From Acidobacteriota bacterium (lineage in GTDB: Bacteria > Acidobacteriota > Terriglobia > Acidiferrales > UBA7541): a stretch of DNA of 64,000 nt. The stretch covers positions 44,796 through 108,795 of the forward strand of contig JAKBLM010000009.1 of the NCBI GenBank assembly GCA_021832085.1, written 5' to 3'. The first letter of the stretch is position 1. Each line of letters begins with the position of its first letter. The position numbers and the translations under genes were made by a program. Positions 25,545-33,717 of the stretch are shown piece after piece. The notes below the pieces were generated by a model. That model ran no database searches. It saw only the letters and a list, made by a program, of their open reading frames with translations, and was not told the origin of the DNA.

Positions 25545-26720
25545 CTAAGGCAACGCCCGCGGCGCCGCCAAGTGGAACATCGCCGCGCTGATCTCCTCTC
25601 GTTCTTCCGAGAGAATGAAGGCCCGTTCGATGGCATGCTGCAACTCGCGCACATTGCCCGGCCAGGCATGCCGTTCGAGCAGCGCCCTGGCGGCCGGCGT
25701 CAGCTTTTTCATCGGAATCCCCGATTCGCGGCACAGCTGCTCGACATGATGCATCGCCAACGGGACCACATCCTCGACGCGGTCGCGGAGCAGCGGCAGC
25801 TCGATGGGGAAGACCGACAGTCGGTAATAAAGGTCGGCGCGGAAGGTGCCGCGCTCGACGCGCTCGGCTAAGTCGGCGTTCGTCGCCGCCACCACGCGCA
25901 CGTCCACGCGGAAGACGTCCGTGCTTCCCAGCCGCTGCACCTCGCCGTGCTGCAGGAAGCGCAGCAGCTTTGCCTGCATGCTCAGCGGCAATTCGCCCGC
26001 CTCGTCGAGAAACAGCGTTCCGCCATGCGCCGCGTGGATTCGTCCGAGCCGCGACTGGACCGCCCCGGTAAAGGCGCCGCGGGCATGGCCGAAAAGCTCG
26101 GCCTCGAGCAGCGCTTCGGGGATCGCCGCGCAGTTCACGGTGACAAACGTCCCATGCGCGCGCGGGCTCAGGTCGTGAAGCGCCCGCGCCACCAGTTCCT
26201 TCCCGGTGCCCGTTTTCCCCATGACGAGAACCGTCGTGTTGCGCCGCGCCACCAGTCGCGCCAGCCGGTAAACCTTCCCCATCGCCCGTGACGCCCCGAT
26301 CATTCCCGGCAGCGGGTCTCCGCACGGCTCCGCCTGTCCGGTTTCGACCGCCGGGGCTTCCGGCTCCGCGACGGCTGCCGTGGCGACGAGCGATGCCGCC
26401 GCTTGTGCCGCCTCCGTGGGTTCCCCTTGTCCGCCCTCGGAATCCAGCGGGATGATCTCCATCTCCGGATAAAGATCGCGCAACATCCGCTCGAACTCTT
26501 CCGCGTTCAGATCCGCCAGGCGTCTGTCGAGGACTAGACAGCGGCATGGACTGTCTTCGAGCCTGGCCAGCGCCTCGGCCCCGCCATGGGCCTCGATCAC
26601 CGTCCCGAAGCTGCTGCCGACTTCCTCGTGGATTCGCTCCCGAAATTCCGGGTTTGGGCTGGCAATCATCACGCTTGCTTCGGCCGAAGATTCTGCTTTG
26701 CCACTCGTTGCCGTCCGCAT
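25545..26720 (-). CDS. FleQ-like sigma54 activator lacking the DNA-binding domain
   Basis: A 391-residue bacterial enhancer-binding protein. The N-terminal ~100 residues look like a degenerate receiver: Asp65 is present (CLVLDRRL) but the acidic pair of true receivers is missing (VMIASPNP). The AAA+ domain is intact, with Walker A GKTGTGKE (168-175), GAFTGA (215-220) and LFLDEAGE. The chain ends about 35 residues after NVRELQHAIERAF, with no Fis-type helix-turn-helix. The stop TAG at 25545-25547 is in frame and no lost domain is readable behind it. The ATG at 26720 has GGAGGGG upstream. Its place before a FleS/FleR pair suggests a FleQ/FlrA-like master regulator; how it finds DNA without an HTH is unclear. 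Confidence 0.85.
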   Translation of the reverse strand: MRTATSGKAESSAEASVMIASPNPEFRERIHEEVGSSFGTVIEAHGGAEALARLEDSPCRCLVLDRRLADLNAEEFERMLRDLYPEMEIIPLDSEGGQGEPTEAAQAAASLVATAAVAEPEAPAVETGQAEPCGDPLPGMIGASRAMGKVYRLARLVARRNTTVLVMGKTGTGKELVARALHDLSPRAHGTFVTVNCAAIPEALLEAELFGHARGAFTGAVQSRLGRIHAAHGGTLFLDEAGELPLSMQAKLLRFLQHGEVQRLGSTDVFRVDVRVVAATNADLAERVERGTFRADLYYRLSVFPIELPLLRDRVEDVVPLAMHHVEQLCRESGIPMKKLTPAARALLERHAWPGNVRELQHAIERAFILSEEREEISAAMFHLAAPRALP

Positions 26721-27492
26721 GATTTGCCCCTCCATGGTTGCATTCCAGCAGGACACTCTTAGAAATCCATTAGCTGATCATTAAATTTCTCTAGCCTTGC
26801 CCACCCCGGAGACCAGTCCCGTGGCTTCCTCCGCAGGGCCTTTTGGTTCCTAAAAGCCGTTCGCTAAGCTTCGCCCAGCAAGGAAGAGAACCTTTGCTCG
26901 CAGCGGGCAATACCCCTACCACAGTCAGGTTTTCCCCTTTGAAAGGGCAGAGAGGTAACGGCCTCTCGGCTTCGTGGAGAGAGGGGATTTCTGGCCATTA
27001 GGTAGACCGCCGGCGCAGGCACACCGGGGTTCGAGTCGCAATCGGTCGCTTTAGGAATCGTCGAGGACTTTGCCAAGGCACGGAATTGAGGGGAGGGCCC
27101 TCCATGACCGCTATTGTCCGTTTTTGTCCGTTGCGGAATGCGTCTCCGCTCCGTTATAGAGGCAACACTTCCGGAAAATAAGTCGGGAACTGTGCCGCGC
27201 AGGCTGTGGTTGGGCCGGGCTGGGGTGCCTGGTTGGCCTGACGCAGGCGGCATTTCCCGGGGCCGCCTTGTCTCGCGACAAAAGACCGGCCCGGGGGACT
27301 TGCTCGTAGCTTGGCGGCATGAAGGTTACCGACTTACCTTGGAGAGCAAACCTGACCGCCGGCAGCGCAATCGTCTACCCTGATAGGCGATTGAGCGCCG
27401 GCGGGAAGGAAAGGAAAAAGGCAACTTTGCCAACCGGGCGGCGACAAGAACCGGCTGTTTTTTCGTCTCTCTCGCCGGCCTTCTCGGCCGTC
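26721..27492. other. Long gene-free gap right of the flagellar cluster
   Basis: About 770 bases without a convincing gene. It should contain the promoter of the activator gene; the AT-rich stretch at 26761-26795 is the best place. A nine-base direct repeat TTGTCCGTT occurs twice with a ten-base period (27114-27122 and 27124-27132), which could be a protein binding site. No tRNA, riboswitch or transposase remnant is recognisable. Confidence 0.5.
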
Positions 27493-28005
27493 TTACCGGT
27501 TGTCAGCCGGATTGGCCGGATGGGCCTTGGGCATCACAATCTCCAGGGTTTTGGGAACCAAGCTGGCGGTTGCACGCATAGGGTCCACATCCATCGGCAG
27601 ATCAAGTACGCGAAGGAACGATTGCTGCTGGTTTTCCGTGCGGCTGCCCTGCCGGTCGGTGTAGGTCACTTGGGCCTCGCGCTCCCCGCTGACGATCAGT
27701 CGCCGCGGCTCGATCCCAACGAGCAGTTCGTCGGCCTTCCAGGGCCCGGGCAGCTCGGCAAAGACGATGAACTCGCTCGCCGTTTGCGCCACTGTGTGAG
27801 GAAATCGGGGCAGGAGCTCCGATTCCGCCTGCAGCCAATCGTCCAGGTCGTGGCCGTGCACGCAACCACGCCTCTCGAAAAGCTCGTAAGCCCGTCGTGC
27901 AATCGCTTCCTTCATTTTGGCCCAGCGTTCGTTCAGAGCCTCCGCAGGAACCACCTTGACCGGCTGTCCCGTTTCGGCTCGTTTCTCCAATAGCTCTGGT
28001 TGCAT
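27493..28005 (-). CDS. DUF2934-Hsp20 fusion protein
   Basis: A 170-residue protein. Residues about 30-62 (RRAYELFERRGCVHGHDLDDWLQAE) are a DUF2934 helix pair. The rest is an alpha-crystallin domain of the Hsp20 family: FIVFAELPGPWKADELLVGI, then RLIVSGE and FLRVLDLPMDVDPMRATAS. Small heat-shock proteins bind unfolding proteins in the cytoplasm. The combination of the two domains in one chain is common in acidobacteria and rarer elsewhere, and helps place the organism. The gene stands alone, with long gaps on both sides, which suits independent stress control, although I found no heat-shock promoter or CIRCE element. Confidence 0.85.
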   Translation of the reverse strand: MQPELLEKRAETGQPVKVVPAEALNERWAKMKEAIARRAYELFERRGCVHGHDLDDWLQAESELLPRFPHTVAQTASEFIVFAELPGPWKADELLVGIEPRRLIVSGEREAQVTYTDRQGSRTENQQQSFLRVLDLPMDVDPMRATASLVPKTLEIVMPKAHPANPADNR

Positions 28006-28322
28006 CGTTCACTTCCTTCTACTTAACCAAGCTAAGGCTTGAGTCGATCATGCCAAGCCCGAAAGCGAGATCATCGCCTGGCGCCGGCCCCCGTAGGGAC
28101 CGATGCCTTGCTCTCGGTCGAAACAGACCGCGTTACTTTCTTGCAGGGAAAGCCGGTCGCCCTACCACTCGATCAGATGCTCGGAGCAAGGGCGACGGTG
28201 CTACTTCGGCAATCTAAAGCAAATCGTTGCCGCCGATCGGACTGGCGGCCTGGCTCCGCTGCTACTGCCCGTCGCTTTCCCTCTTTTTCAATATCGCGGC
28301 GATCCCGTGCCTCCGTTCGTCT
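28006..28322. other. Gap between cytochrome c and hsp20 genes
   Basis: About 315 bases. I see no gene, no CIRCE inverted repeat and no clear terminator. It must carry the hsp20 promoter at the left end but I could not assign one with confidence. Confidence 0.45.
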
Positions 28323-28679
28323 TCACAACGTATGCAAGTACGCGATCAAATCCTGGAACTGTTTTTCGGTCAGCACACCACCAAAGCCGGGCATCATGCC
28401 CCGGCCTCCAAGGATCGTGTCCCGCACGAAACGATTGTTGGCGGGCAATCCGCTCGGCAGGAAGCGTTTCTTGAAAAGTCCTTTCAAGCTCGGCCCTTGT
28501 GACGCGGCAGACGAATACGCGTGATGACAGGAGGAGCAGTACACCTGGAAAACCCGACGGCCCCTCGCCTGTTGCGCATTCAGTCCGAGTTCCGCGTCCG
28601 TTCTTTTTGGCGGCTTGCCGCATCCGGCCAGAAAAAATAGCAATATGGCGCTCGATAAGATCAACAGCATTCGCTTCAT
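28323..28679 (-). CDS. Small cytochrome c lipoprotein
   Basis: A protein of about 118 residues. The first 20 residues are a signal peptide with a lipobox (FFLAGC), so the mature form is probably anchored in a membrane by its cysteine. The haem site CSSCHH lies near residue 47 and the probable methionine ligand is in GMMPGFGG near residue 95, with the closing helix FQDLIAYLHTL, a class I cytochrome c. It would carry electrons in the periplasm. The ATG at 28679 is used; one four codons upstream is possible. No oxidase or other redox gene is adjacent, so the partner is unknown. Confidence 0.85.
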   Translation of the reverse strand: MKRMLLILSSAILLFFLAGCGKPPKRTDAELGLNAQQARGRRVFQVYCSSCHHAYSSAASQGPSLKGLFKKRFLPSGLPANNRFVRDTILGGRGMMPGFGGVLTEKQFQDLIAYLHTL

Positions 28680-29020
28680 GGAAATTATCATACTCTCGAA
28701 TCCGGCCAGGCCCCTGCCGGAACTGAGGCGAAAGATCGGTTCCCCTGCCGCGCCCCGAACCGGCCGCTCGGCTCGTCCCCGCTGCCTGGATGCTGCATTG
28801 CGAAACCGATCAGTTGGCAGCGGCAACCGCGTGCGGCAAGCCGCCAAGGTGGCAGGAAACGGCCGACCGGAGAAGGCAAGCCGGCCCAGCCTTTCGTGAA
28901 AACACGAAGGCGCCACGTGGGCGGATGGCGTGGCGCCTTCTGCGTTTTACCCTCGCGCTTTCGGTGTGTTGAGGGAAACTCGTTTTCGCTGCCCGGTTTG
29001 GCCGGTCAGCCTTTGCGTCC
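28680..29020. other. Gap holding the terminator of the M56 gene
   Basis: About 340 bases with no gene. The right part holds the strong hairpin at 28907-28939. The left part should carry the promoter of the cytochrome gene; nothing in it is distinctive. Confidence 0.45.
28907..28939 (-). terminator. Intrinsic terminator of the blaI-M56 operon
   Basis: An 11-base perfect stem, AAGGCGCCACG pairing with CGTGGCGCCTT around an 11-base loop. On the minus strand it is followed by CGTGTTTT about 80 bases after the M56 gene stop. On the plus strand CTGCGTTTT follows, so it could act in both directions, but only a minus-strand gene leads into it. Confidence 0.75.
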
Positions 29021-31261
29021 CTATTCGGGCCTGGCCAGTCCGCTGGCAATTGCCTGATCGATGAGTTGGCGCACGATTTTTGCGGCCTTGCGTGCCAGCT
29101 CTGCTTCTCGCCGTCCCAGGGCTGCCTCCCGGCGTGCTAGCGCCGCCTGCTGCTTGCCGATCGCCGCCTGCTGGCGTGCCAGCGCGGCCTGTTGCTTGCC
29201 CGCCATCGCCTGCAGGGAGGCCAGCCGGCCTTGCATTGCCGCCAGTTGCTCCTGCACCTGGCGCAGTTGCTCCTGAGTAATGGAAGAGTCGAACGCCTGG
29301 AGCGTAGCTGCCAATTGCGCCTGTGCCCGCCCGAGCTCCTCCTGCGTTGCGGAGGAGTCGAGGCTTCCGATTGCGGCGTCGAGCTTCCGTTGGGCCTGGG
29401 CCATCTCGGCCCTCGTGTCCGAAAAATTGAGCTTCCGCATGGCGCGGGCCATTTGCCGCATTTCGTTCGAAAAGTCGGGCACAGTCACGCGCACCTGAGC
29501 CTGGCGCAGGCCCAGCTCCGTCTGTCGGCTGCCCAGCGCTGCTTCCTCTCTGCCAAGTTCTGCTTCCTCGCGGGCGAGCGCTTTCTGTGGCGCCAAGGCT
29601 CCGAGCGCGGCCCGCACCGTCGCCGAATCACGGATCACGTAGGAGCGGCCATTGCGCCGGAACCAGAGGAAGCTGCCGGAGATCTGCCGACTCAATTCAC
29701 GGACCCGCATAAGGTCGGCCACCGAGCCGCATTCCACTGTAATCTTTTCGCCGGTAACGATCGCAAACGCTCCGTTGCCGCCGCACTTCGAGTCGGAATA
29801 CCAGCCCTGCGTCTGCGTACCGGTAGTCAGCGATGGCGGCTGTGCCAGGAGCAACGACAACATTGGAAGGGCTGGTGGCACTTCTGCCATGACGGGAACC
29901 GGGACTTGGGGTCCGCCAAAAAACCAGGTCACGCTCGGGGCCGGCAGTGCCGGCGGAGTCGCGGTCGCGGCCAGCGTCGGGATTTTCGAAACGGCCGGAA
30001 CGCGGGCTGGCTCAGCGGGCACCAACGGTTCGGATTCCGGGGGGGCGGTCGGGATGGCCGGAACCGCGGCCATTGCCGGTGGTGAGGGCGGAGGTGGCGT
30101 GGGGACAACCGGCATCTGGCTGCCGGCGGAAAATGTCGGCTGCACTGCGGCGGCTAGTCCCACGAGCGGTACAACCAGCAAAACCACCGCGGCTACCGCG
30201 GTCTGGCCCAGCCGCCGGGACAGCCGCGATTCGGAGAGAATCCGCTCCAGCCGCCGCGCGGAACGGGCTCCCTGTGCCATCGAAACTGCTTGCCAGCGCA
30301 CACGTCCCCGTGCCGTCCGCAATGCACGGAAGAATTGGAGCAGCACTTCTGCGTAGCGGGCGCGATCGGTGCCCGCTCGCAGGGCAGCATCGTCGCTCGC
30401 CTGCTCGGCCAGGTCGACGAGTGCTCGGTCGAGCCACCAGCTCAGCGGGCTGAACCAGAAAACGGCGCGGTGAATCCTCGATAGCATCTGGGTGAACGCG
30501 TCGTGGCGGGCGACGTGCGAGAGTTCGTGAGCGAGCACGGCACGCATCTGCGTCTCGCTCCACTCGTTCCATCCGTCCGGAAATAGGACCACCGGACGGA
30601 ACACGCCTAGGGTCACCGGAACCGACAGTGCCGCCGATTCCGCGATGCATGGCGGCTTCCCGAGCCCCGCTTTAAGGGCTTCGCTCCTCAGCCACAAGGT
30701 CAGCCGTTCATCCTCGACCGGCCGGCTGGCGCGCCGCAACCGCCGACTCAGGACGAGCCCCAACACGAAGCGCCCGAGCAAAAGGGCTGCCACCAGGCAG
30801 TACAGGCCGACGAGCAGCAAAGGCCACGGAATCGTTATCGGCTGGCTGGCGATCGTCGTCGCCGCCGCGGGAATGATTCGGGTAGCCTCTTCTTCGCTGG
30901 GGACAGGTCGGGCCACAGGCCTGAGGCTCGGCGCAACATCGGAAACCAGGACCGCCGGCACGGCCTCATGGTTGAGCGTCGCGAAGCGCATCGTCGAAGA
31001 GTGCGAGGCAACCGGCTGCGCCGCCGGCTCGACCGGAACAAGTACCGGAAGTTGCGGCAGCACCTGGCCAAGCAGGGGCATTGCCAGCGCCGCATAGAGC
31101 ACTGCCGTCCAGGCAGCCAACCGGAAGGAAACGTCGCGCACGCGGAAAACCTTCAGCAGCAGCCACACCGCACCTCCCAGCGCCAGCGAACGTAACGCCG
31201 GTTCCAGGACGTAGGACACGAGAAGCGCCGAATCGAAGCTGTGCGGCGTTAGCGCGGTCAT
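29021..31261 (-). CDS. M56 (BlaR1-type) membrane metallopeptidase with long coiled-coil tail
   Basis: A 746-residue sensor protease. Several membrane helices in the first 280 residues enclose the zinc motif HELSH (245-249), preceded by AVLA, with a third-ligand region in DLAEQASDDAAL. This is the BlaR1/MecR1 peptidase domain, which cleaves or triggers loss of the paired repressor. BlaR1 normally ends in a penicillin-binding sensor domain; here there is instead a proline-rich linker, a small domain and about 180 residues of heptad-type repeats rich in Gln, Ala and Arg (repeated KQQAALARRE-like units). What it senses is therefore not a beta-lactam domain. It overlaps the BlaI gene by four bases. 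Confidence 0.85.
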   Translation of the reverse strand: MTALTPHSFDSALLVSYVLEPALRSLALGGAVWLLLKVFRVRDVSFRLAAWTAVLYAALAMPLLGQVLPQLPVLVPVEPAAQPVASHSSTMRFATLNHEAVPAVLVSDVAPSLRPVARPVPSEEEATRIIPAAATTIASQPITIPWPLLLVGLYCLVAALLLGRFVLGLVLSRRLRRASRPVEDERLTLWLRSEALKAGLGKPPCIAESAALSVPVTLGVFRPVVLFPDGWNEWSETQMRAVLAHELSHVARHDAFTQMLSRIHRAVFWFSPLSWWLDRALVDLAEQASDDAALRAGTDRARYAEVLLQFFRALRTARGRVRWQAVSMAQGARSARRLERILSESRLSRRLGQTAVAAVVLLVVPLVGLAAAVQPTFSAGSQMPVVPTPPPPSPPAMAAVPAIPTAPPESEPLVPAEPARVPAVSKIPTLAATATPPALPAPSVTWFFGGPQVPVPVMAEVPPALPMLSLLLAQPPSLTTGTQTQGWYSDSKCGGNGAFAIVTGEKITVECGSVADLMRVRELSRQISGSFLWFRRNGRSYVIRDSATVRAALGALAPQKALAREEAELGREEAALGSRQTELGLRQAQVRVTVPDFSNEMRQMARAMRKLNFSDTRAEMAQAQRKLDAAIGSLDSSATQEELGRAQAQLAATLQAFDSSITQEQLRQVQEQLAAMQGRLASLQAMAGKQQAALARQQAAIGKQQAALARREAALGRREAELARKAAKIVRQLIDQAIASGLARPE

Positions 31262-31659
31262 GGCTTCTGCTCCTTTCGCTGGGCGATCTTATGCGCGAGC
31301 CTCTCCAGTTCTTCGGCGTCCAGCACGTCGTTGTCGACTAGGCCCACCAGCAGCTGCTCCAGCGATCCACCGCAGAAGCGGTCGGCCAGCTGTTTCGCCG
31401 CGCGAGCAGCCACGCTCTGCCGCGGCTCGGCCGTGCGATAGACGTATGTGCGACCTTCGACCTTGTGGGTCAGGTAGCCCTTTTCCTCCAGCCGGCGAAG
31501 CACCGTGCGAACCGTGGAGTCCTTCATAGGATGAGATGCAGCGAGGGCCTCGCGACAGGCCTCTGCGGTCGCGGGCCCGATTTGCCAGAGCGCCTCGAGC
31601 ACGGCCTGCTCGAGCTCACCCAGGCCTTTGACGGGACCGGATTTTTTTCTGCGAAGCAT
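31258..31659 (-). CDS. BlaI/MecI-family repressor
   Basis: A 133-residue winged-helix repressor of the BlaI/MecI/CopY family. LGELEQAVLEALWQIGPATA and the recognition segment DSTVRTVLRRLEEKGYLTH are textbook, followed by GRTYVYRT and a C-terminal dimerisation helix. It is the first gene of a pair with the M56 peptidase, as in beta-lactam sensing operons. Two palindromes that fit its known TACA/TGTA type of operator lie immediately upstream, over the expected ribosome site and start region, so self-repression is likely. Confidence 0.92.
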   Translation of the reverse strand: MLRRKKSGPVKGLGELEQAVLEALWQIGPATAEACREALAASHPMKDSTVRTVLRRLEEKGYLTHKVEGRTYVYRTAEPRQSVAARAAKQLADRFCGGSLEQLLVGLVDNDVLDAEELERLAHKIAQRKEQKP

Positions 31660-31660
31660 T

Positions 31661-31680
31661 GTAACGTTACATCATGTAAC
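31661..31680 (-). promoter_or_regulatory. BlaI-type operator
   Basis: Two overlapping palindromes sit next to the repressor start codon: GTAACGTTAC (31661-31670) and GTTACAT C ATGTAAC (31666-31680). The second has the TTACA/TGTAA arms typical of BlaI and MecI operators. The position, one base upstream of the ATG, suits autoregulation. Confidence 0.75.
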
Positions 31681-31797
31681 GAATATCCTTGGCATTGTCA
31701 AGAGCTTTGTTGGCAAATTCGGGGGTGCCAGTTTTCTGCGGGTCCGGCACCATCTTGGCCGTATTGACAAACGTGGGCGCGGCCTCGACCTCGGGGT

Positions 31798-32523
31798 CTA
31801 GGAAGAGGATTGGGTGAAATCGGTCGGGCCGGGGGGCTGCCTTTCGCGATCTTCTTCGGCGTCGATTCGATAGCCGATGCCACGAACGGTGTGAATCATT
31901 TTCGTGGGAGAGCCCTCGCCAATTTTCTTGCGGAGGTAATTGATATAGACGTCCACGACGTTGGTGGTCGTGTCGAAGCCGAGATTCCAGACGTGCTCTA
32001 TGATCATCGACCGGCTGACCGGTCGGCCGGCATTGCGCATCAGGTATTCGAGCAGCGCGAATTCCTTGGGCGTGAGATCGATCGGGCGCTCGGCCCGGCG
32101 CACCGTTCGCTGCACCCGGTCGAGCGACAGGTCTCCCACTTGTAAAACCGATTCGGCCGGCCGTGCGTGGCGCCGGGTGATCGCCCGCACGCGGGCGAGC
32201 AGTTCAGAGAGCGAGAACGGTTTCGTGAGGTAGTCGTCGGCGCCCAGGTCGAGTCCCTTCACCCGGTCGCTCACCTGTGCGTGGCCGGTGAGAAAGAGAA
32301 CCGCCAGATCCGGCTTTTGGGTGCGGATGCGGCGCAAAACGCTGAATCCGTCGAGTTTCGGGAGATTCACGTCCAGGATGACTAGGTCATAATCGTACTG
32401 TTCGGCGAGAAGGAGTGCTTCCTCTCCGTCTCCCGCGACGTCGACCGCATGGTTTTCCGCTCTCAGGGCCTTGGCGATAAACGTGGCAACCGGCCGATCA
32501 TCTTCTACAACGAGCAGGCGCAT
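31798..32523 (-). CDS. OmpR/PhoB-family response regulator, orphan
   Basis: A 241-residue regulator. The receiver domain has the acidic pair in VVEDD, the phosphorylation Asp near residue 51 (LVILDVNLPKLDG) and the Lys in YLTKPF. The C-terminal winged helix includes LTPKEFALLEYLMRNAGRPVS and VVDVYINYLRKKI, so it binds DNA as a dimer after phosphorylation. No histidine kinase lies next to it; the upstream neighbour is a secreted protein on the same strand and the M56/BlaI pair follows. Its partner must be elsewhere. Confidence 0.93.
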   Translation of the reverse strand: MRLLVVEDDRPVATFIAKALRAENHAVDVAGDGEEALLLAEQYDYDLVILDVNLPKLDGFSVLRRIRTQKPDLAVLFLTGHAQVSDRVKGLDLGADDYLTKPFSLSELLARVRAITRRHARPAESVLQVGDLSLDRVQRTVRRAERPIDLTPKEFALLEYLMRNAGRPVSRSMIIEHVWNLGFDTTTNVVDVYINYLRKKIGEGSPTKMIHTVRGIGYRIDAEEDRERQPPGPTDFTQSSS

Positions 32524-32666
32524 GAGCTTGGCACAATCCTGAACTCGCTCTCGTTGCCGAGGCGGCTCAGGAAGAGAAGTAGTCTGGAGGCTCTCGGTGG
32601 CCCTGTCAACGGTACTCGAGAACCACGATTTGGAAAAACAGTTAACTCCTCTTTTCCGGCCAGTCC

Positions 32667-33401
32667 TCAGAGGTCGCGTCCATGCTTGCCGATCATCTTC
32701 GAGGGATCGAAGCGAAAGCGCAGAATCGTCCCCTTCAACTTGCAAACGAGCTCGGCATGGTTCGCGTTGGCGGCAATGGTCGGCTTCCCGTTGAGCGTCT
32801 TGGGAAAGCTCAGTACGATCCCGATCACCCGCGTGCCGTTTGGCGACCGGTCGAATTTCACGTTGACCGGCGACAGCTCTCCCTTTGGCCGGTTTATCTG
32901 GAGGTAGCTGATCTTTGCGACGTCGGCATCTTCGAGCTTCGCAAAGGGAGTCATGTCTTTGCCGGAGATGAAGATCTGGTAGTCGGCAGGTGTTTGGGCG
33001 AGTTCGCTCTGGGCCATGGTCGGGGTCATTTTCCCCTCGAGTTCCCCTTGGCGCAGCATCGCTTCCCGCATGGTTTTCGCTGAAATCCAGCGGGCCTGGA
33101 ATTTGGCGCTGCCCTGGCGCGGTCGCATCCCCAGGCCTGCGGGGCCATTCATAGAAGCGTTGCTGCCGCCGTACTCGCTGACCGAACCGGTAACTTCTTC
33201 CGAGGACGTCAGCACTTTGGTCTTCCAGGCGGCGGTGACTCGATCCGTTTTCTCCCAAGGCGAATCATTCATCACCCTGCTGACGTCTTTCTTGTTCCAC
33301 TGTTGGTAGGGTTTGCTCTTCCACGGTTGGCTGGCCCATGCGACCACGGCCAGCGCTAGCAAAAGCACTATGCTTGCGGAAATCCTGCGGACATTACGCA
33401 T
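32667..33401 (-). CDS. Secreted protein of unknown function, paralogue A
   Basis: A 244-residue protein starting with a signal peptide (to about residue 24, ending VAWAS). The mature part opens with QPWKSKPYQQWNKKDVSRVM and NDSPW, then a variable linker, FQARWISAKTMREAML, and a C-terminal beta-rich part ending GKHGRDL. The gene at 33718-34512 encodes a clear paralogue with the same order of blocks. The W-K-P-Y-x-x-W and SPW pattern occurs in exported acidobacterial proteins that have no assigned function, as far as I know. GGGAGG precedes the ATG. I do not propose a function. Confidence 0.8.
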   Translation of the reverse strand: MRNVRRISASIVLLLALAVVAWASQPWKSKPYQQWNKKDVSRVMNDSPWEKTDRVTAAWKTKVLTSSEEVTGSVSEYGGSNASMNGPAGLGMRPRQGSAKFQARWISAKTMREAMLRQGELEGKMTPTMAQSELAQTPADYQIFISGKDMTPFAKLEDADVAKISYLQINRPKGELSPVNVKFDRSPNGTRVIGIVLSFPKTLNGKPTIAANANHAELVCKLKGTILRFRFDPSKMIGKHGRDL

Positions 33402-33717
33402 CGCACCCTCCCTTTTTCCCTTGCGGTTGCCACCGGAGCGAATTCCTACTCCCGGTCGCCCATCCGGTTTCGCCGTCGACCGGATGCCAGGCTTCCCACC
33501 CTGCGGATAGAGGGTTTGAAAAAATGCCGCGAACCTTGCTGATTTTCTAATGCCAGTCTGCCAGACGGGAAACAACCCTCCCATTGCGCCGGGTACCAAA
33601 CCAACCGGAAAGCGGGGAACTCTCAGGCAGCCGCTATTCTCGCGCTGCCTATTTAGCAGATTCTACCCCTCCTCCACAATAGCGGATTGCCCCAACCCGT
33701 CGTGCGGGGAGTCTGCT
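33402..33717. other. Gap between the two paralogous secreted protein genes
   Basis: About 315 bases with no open frame of interest. The upstream paralogue is followed by no obvious terminator hairpin. The stretch includes an AT-richer segment around 33520-33560 that could be the promoter of paralogue A. Confidence 0.4.

Noticed and set aside
27015..27050. GGGGTTCGAGTC, resembling a tRNA T-loop
   Set aside because: The bases on the two sides do not pair into a T-stem, and no acceptor or anticodon arm is found around it.
27114..27132. TTGTCCGTT direct repeat with ten-base period
   Set aside because: Only two copies in a GC-rich gap with no linked gene start; too little to call an operator.
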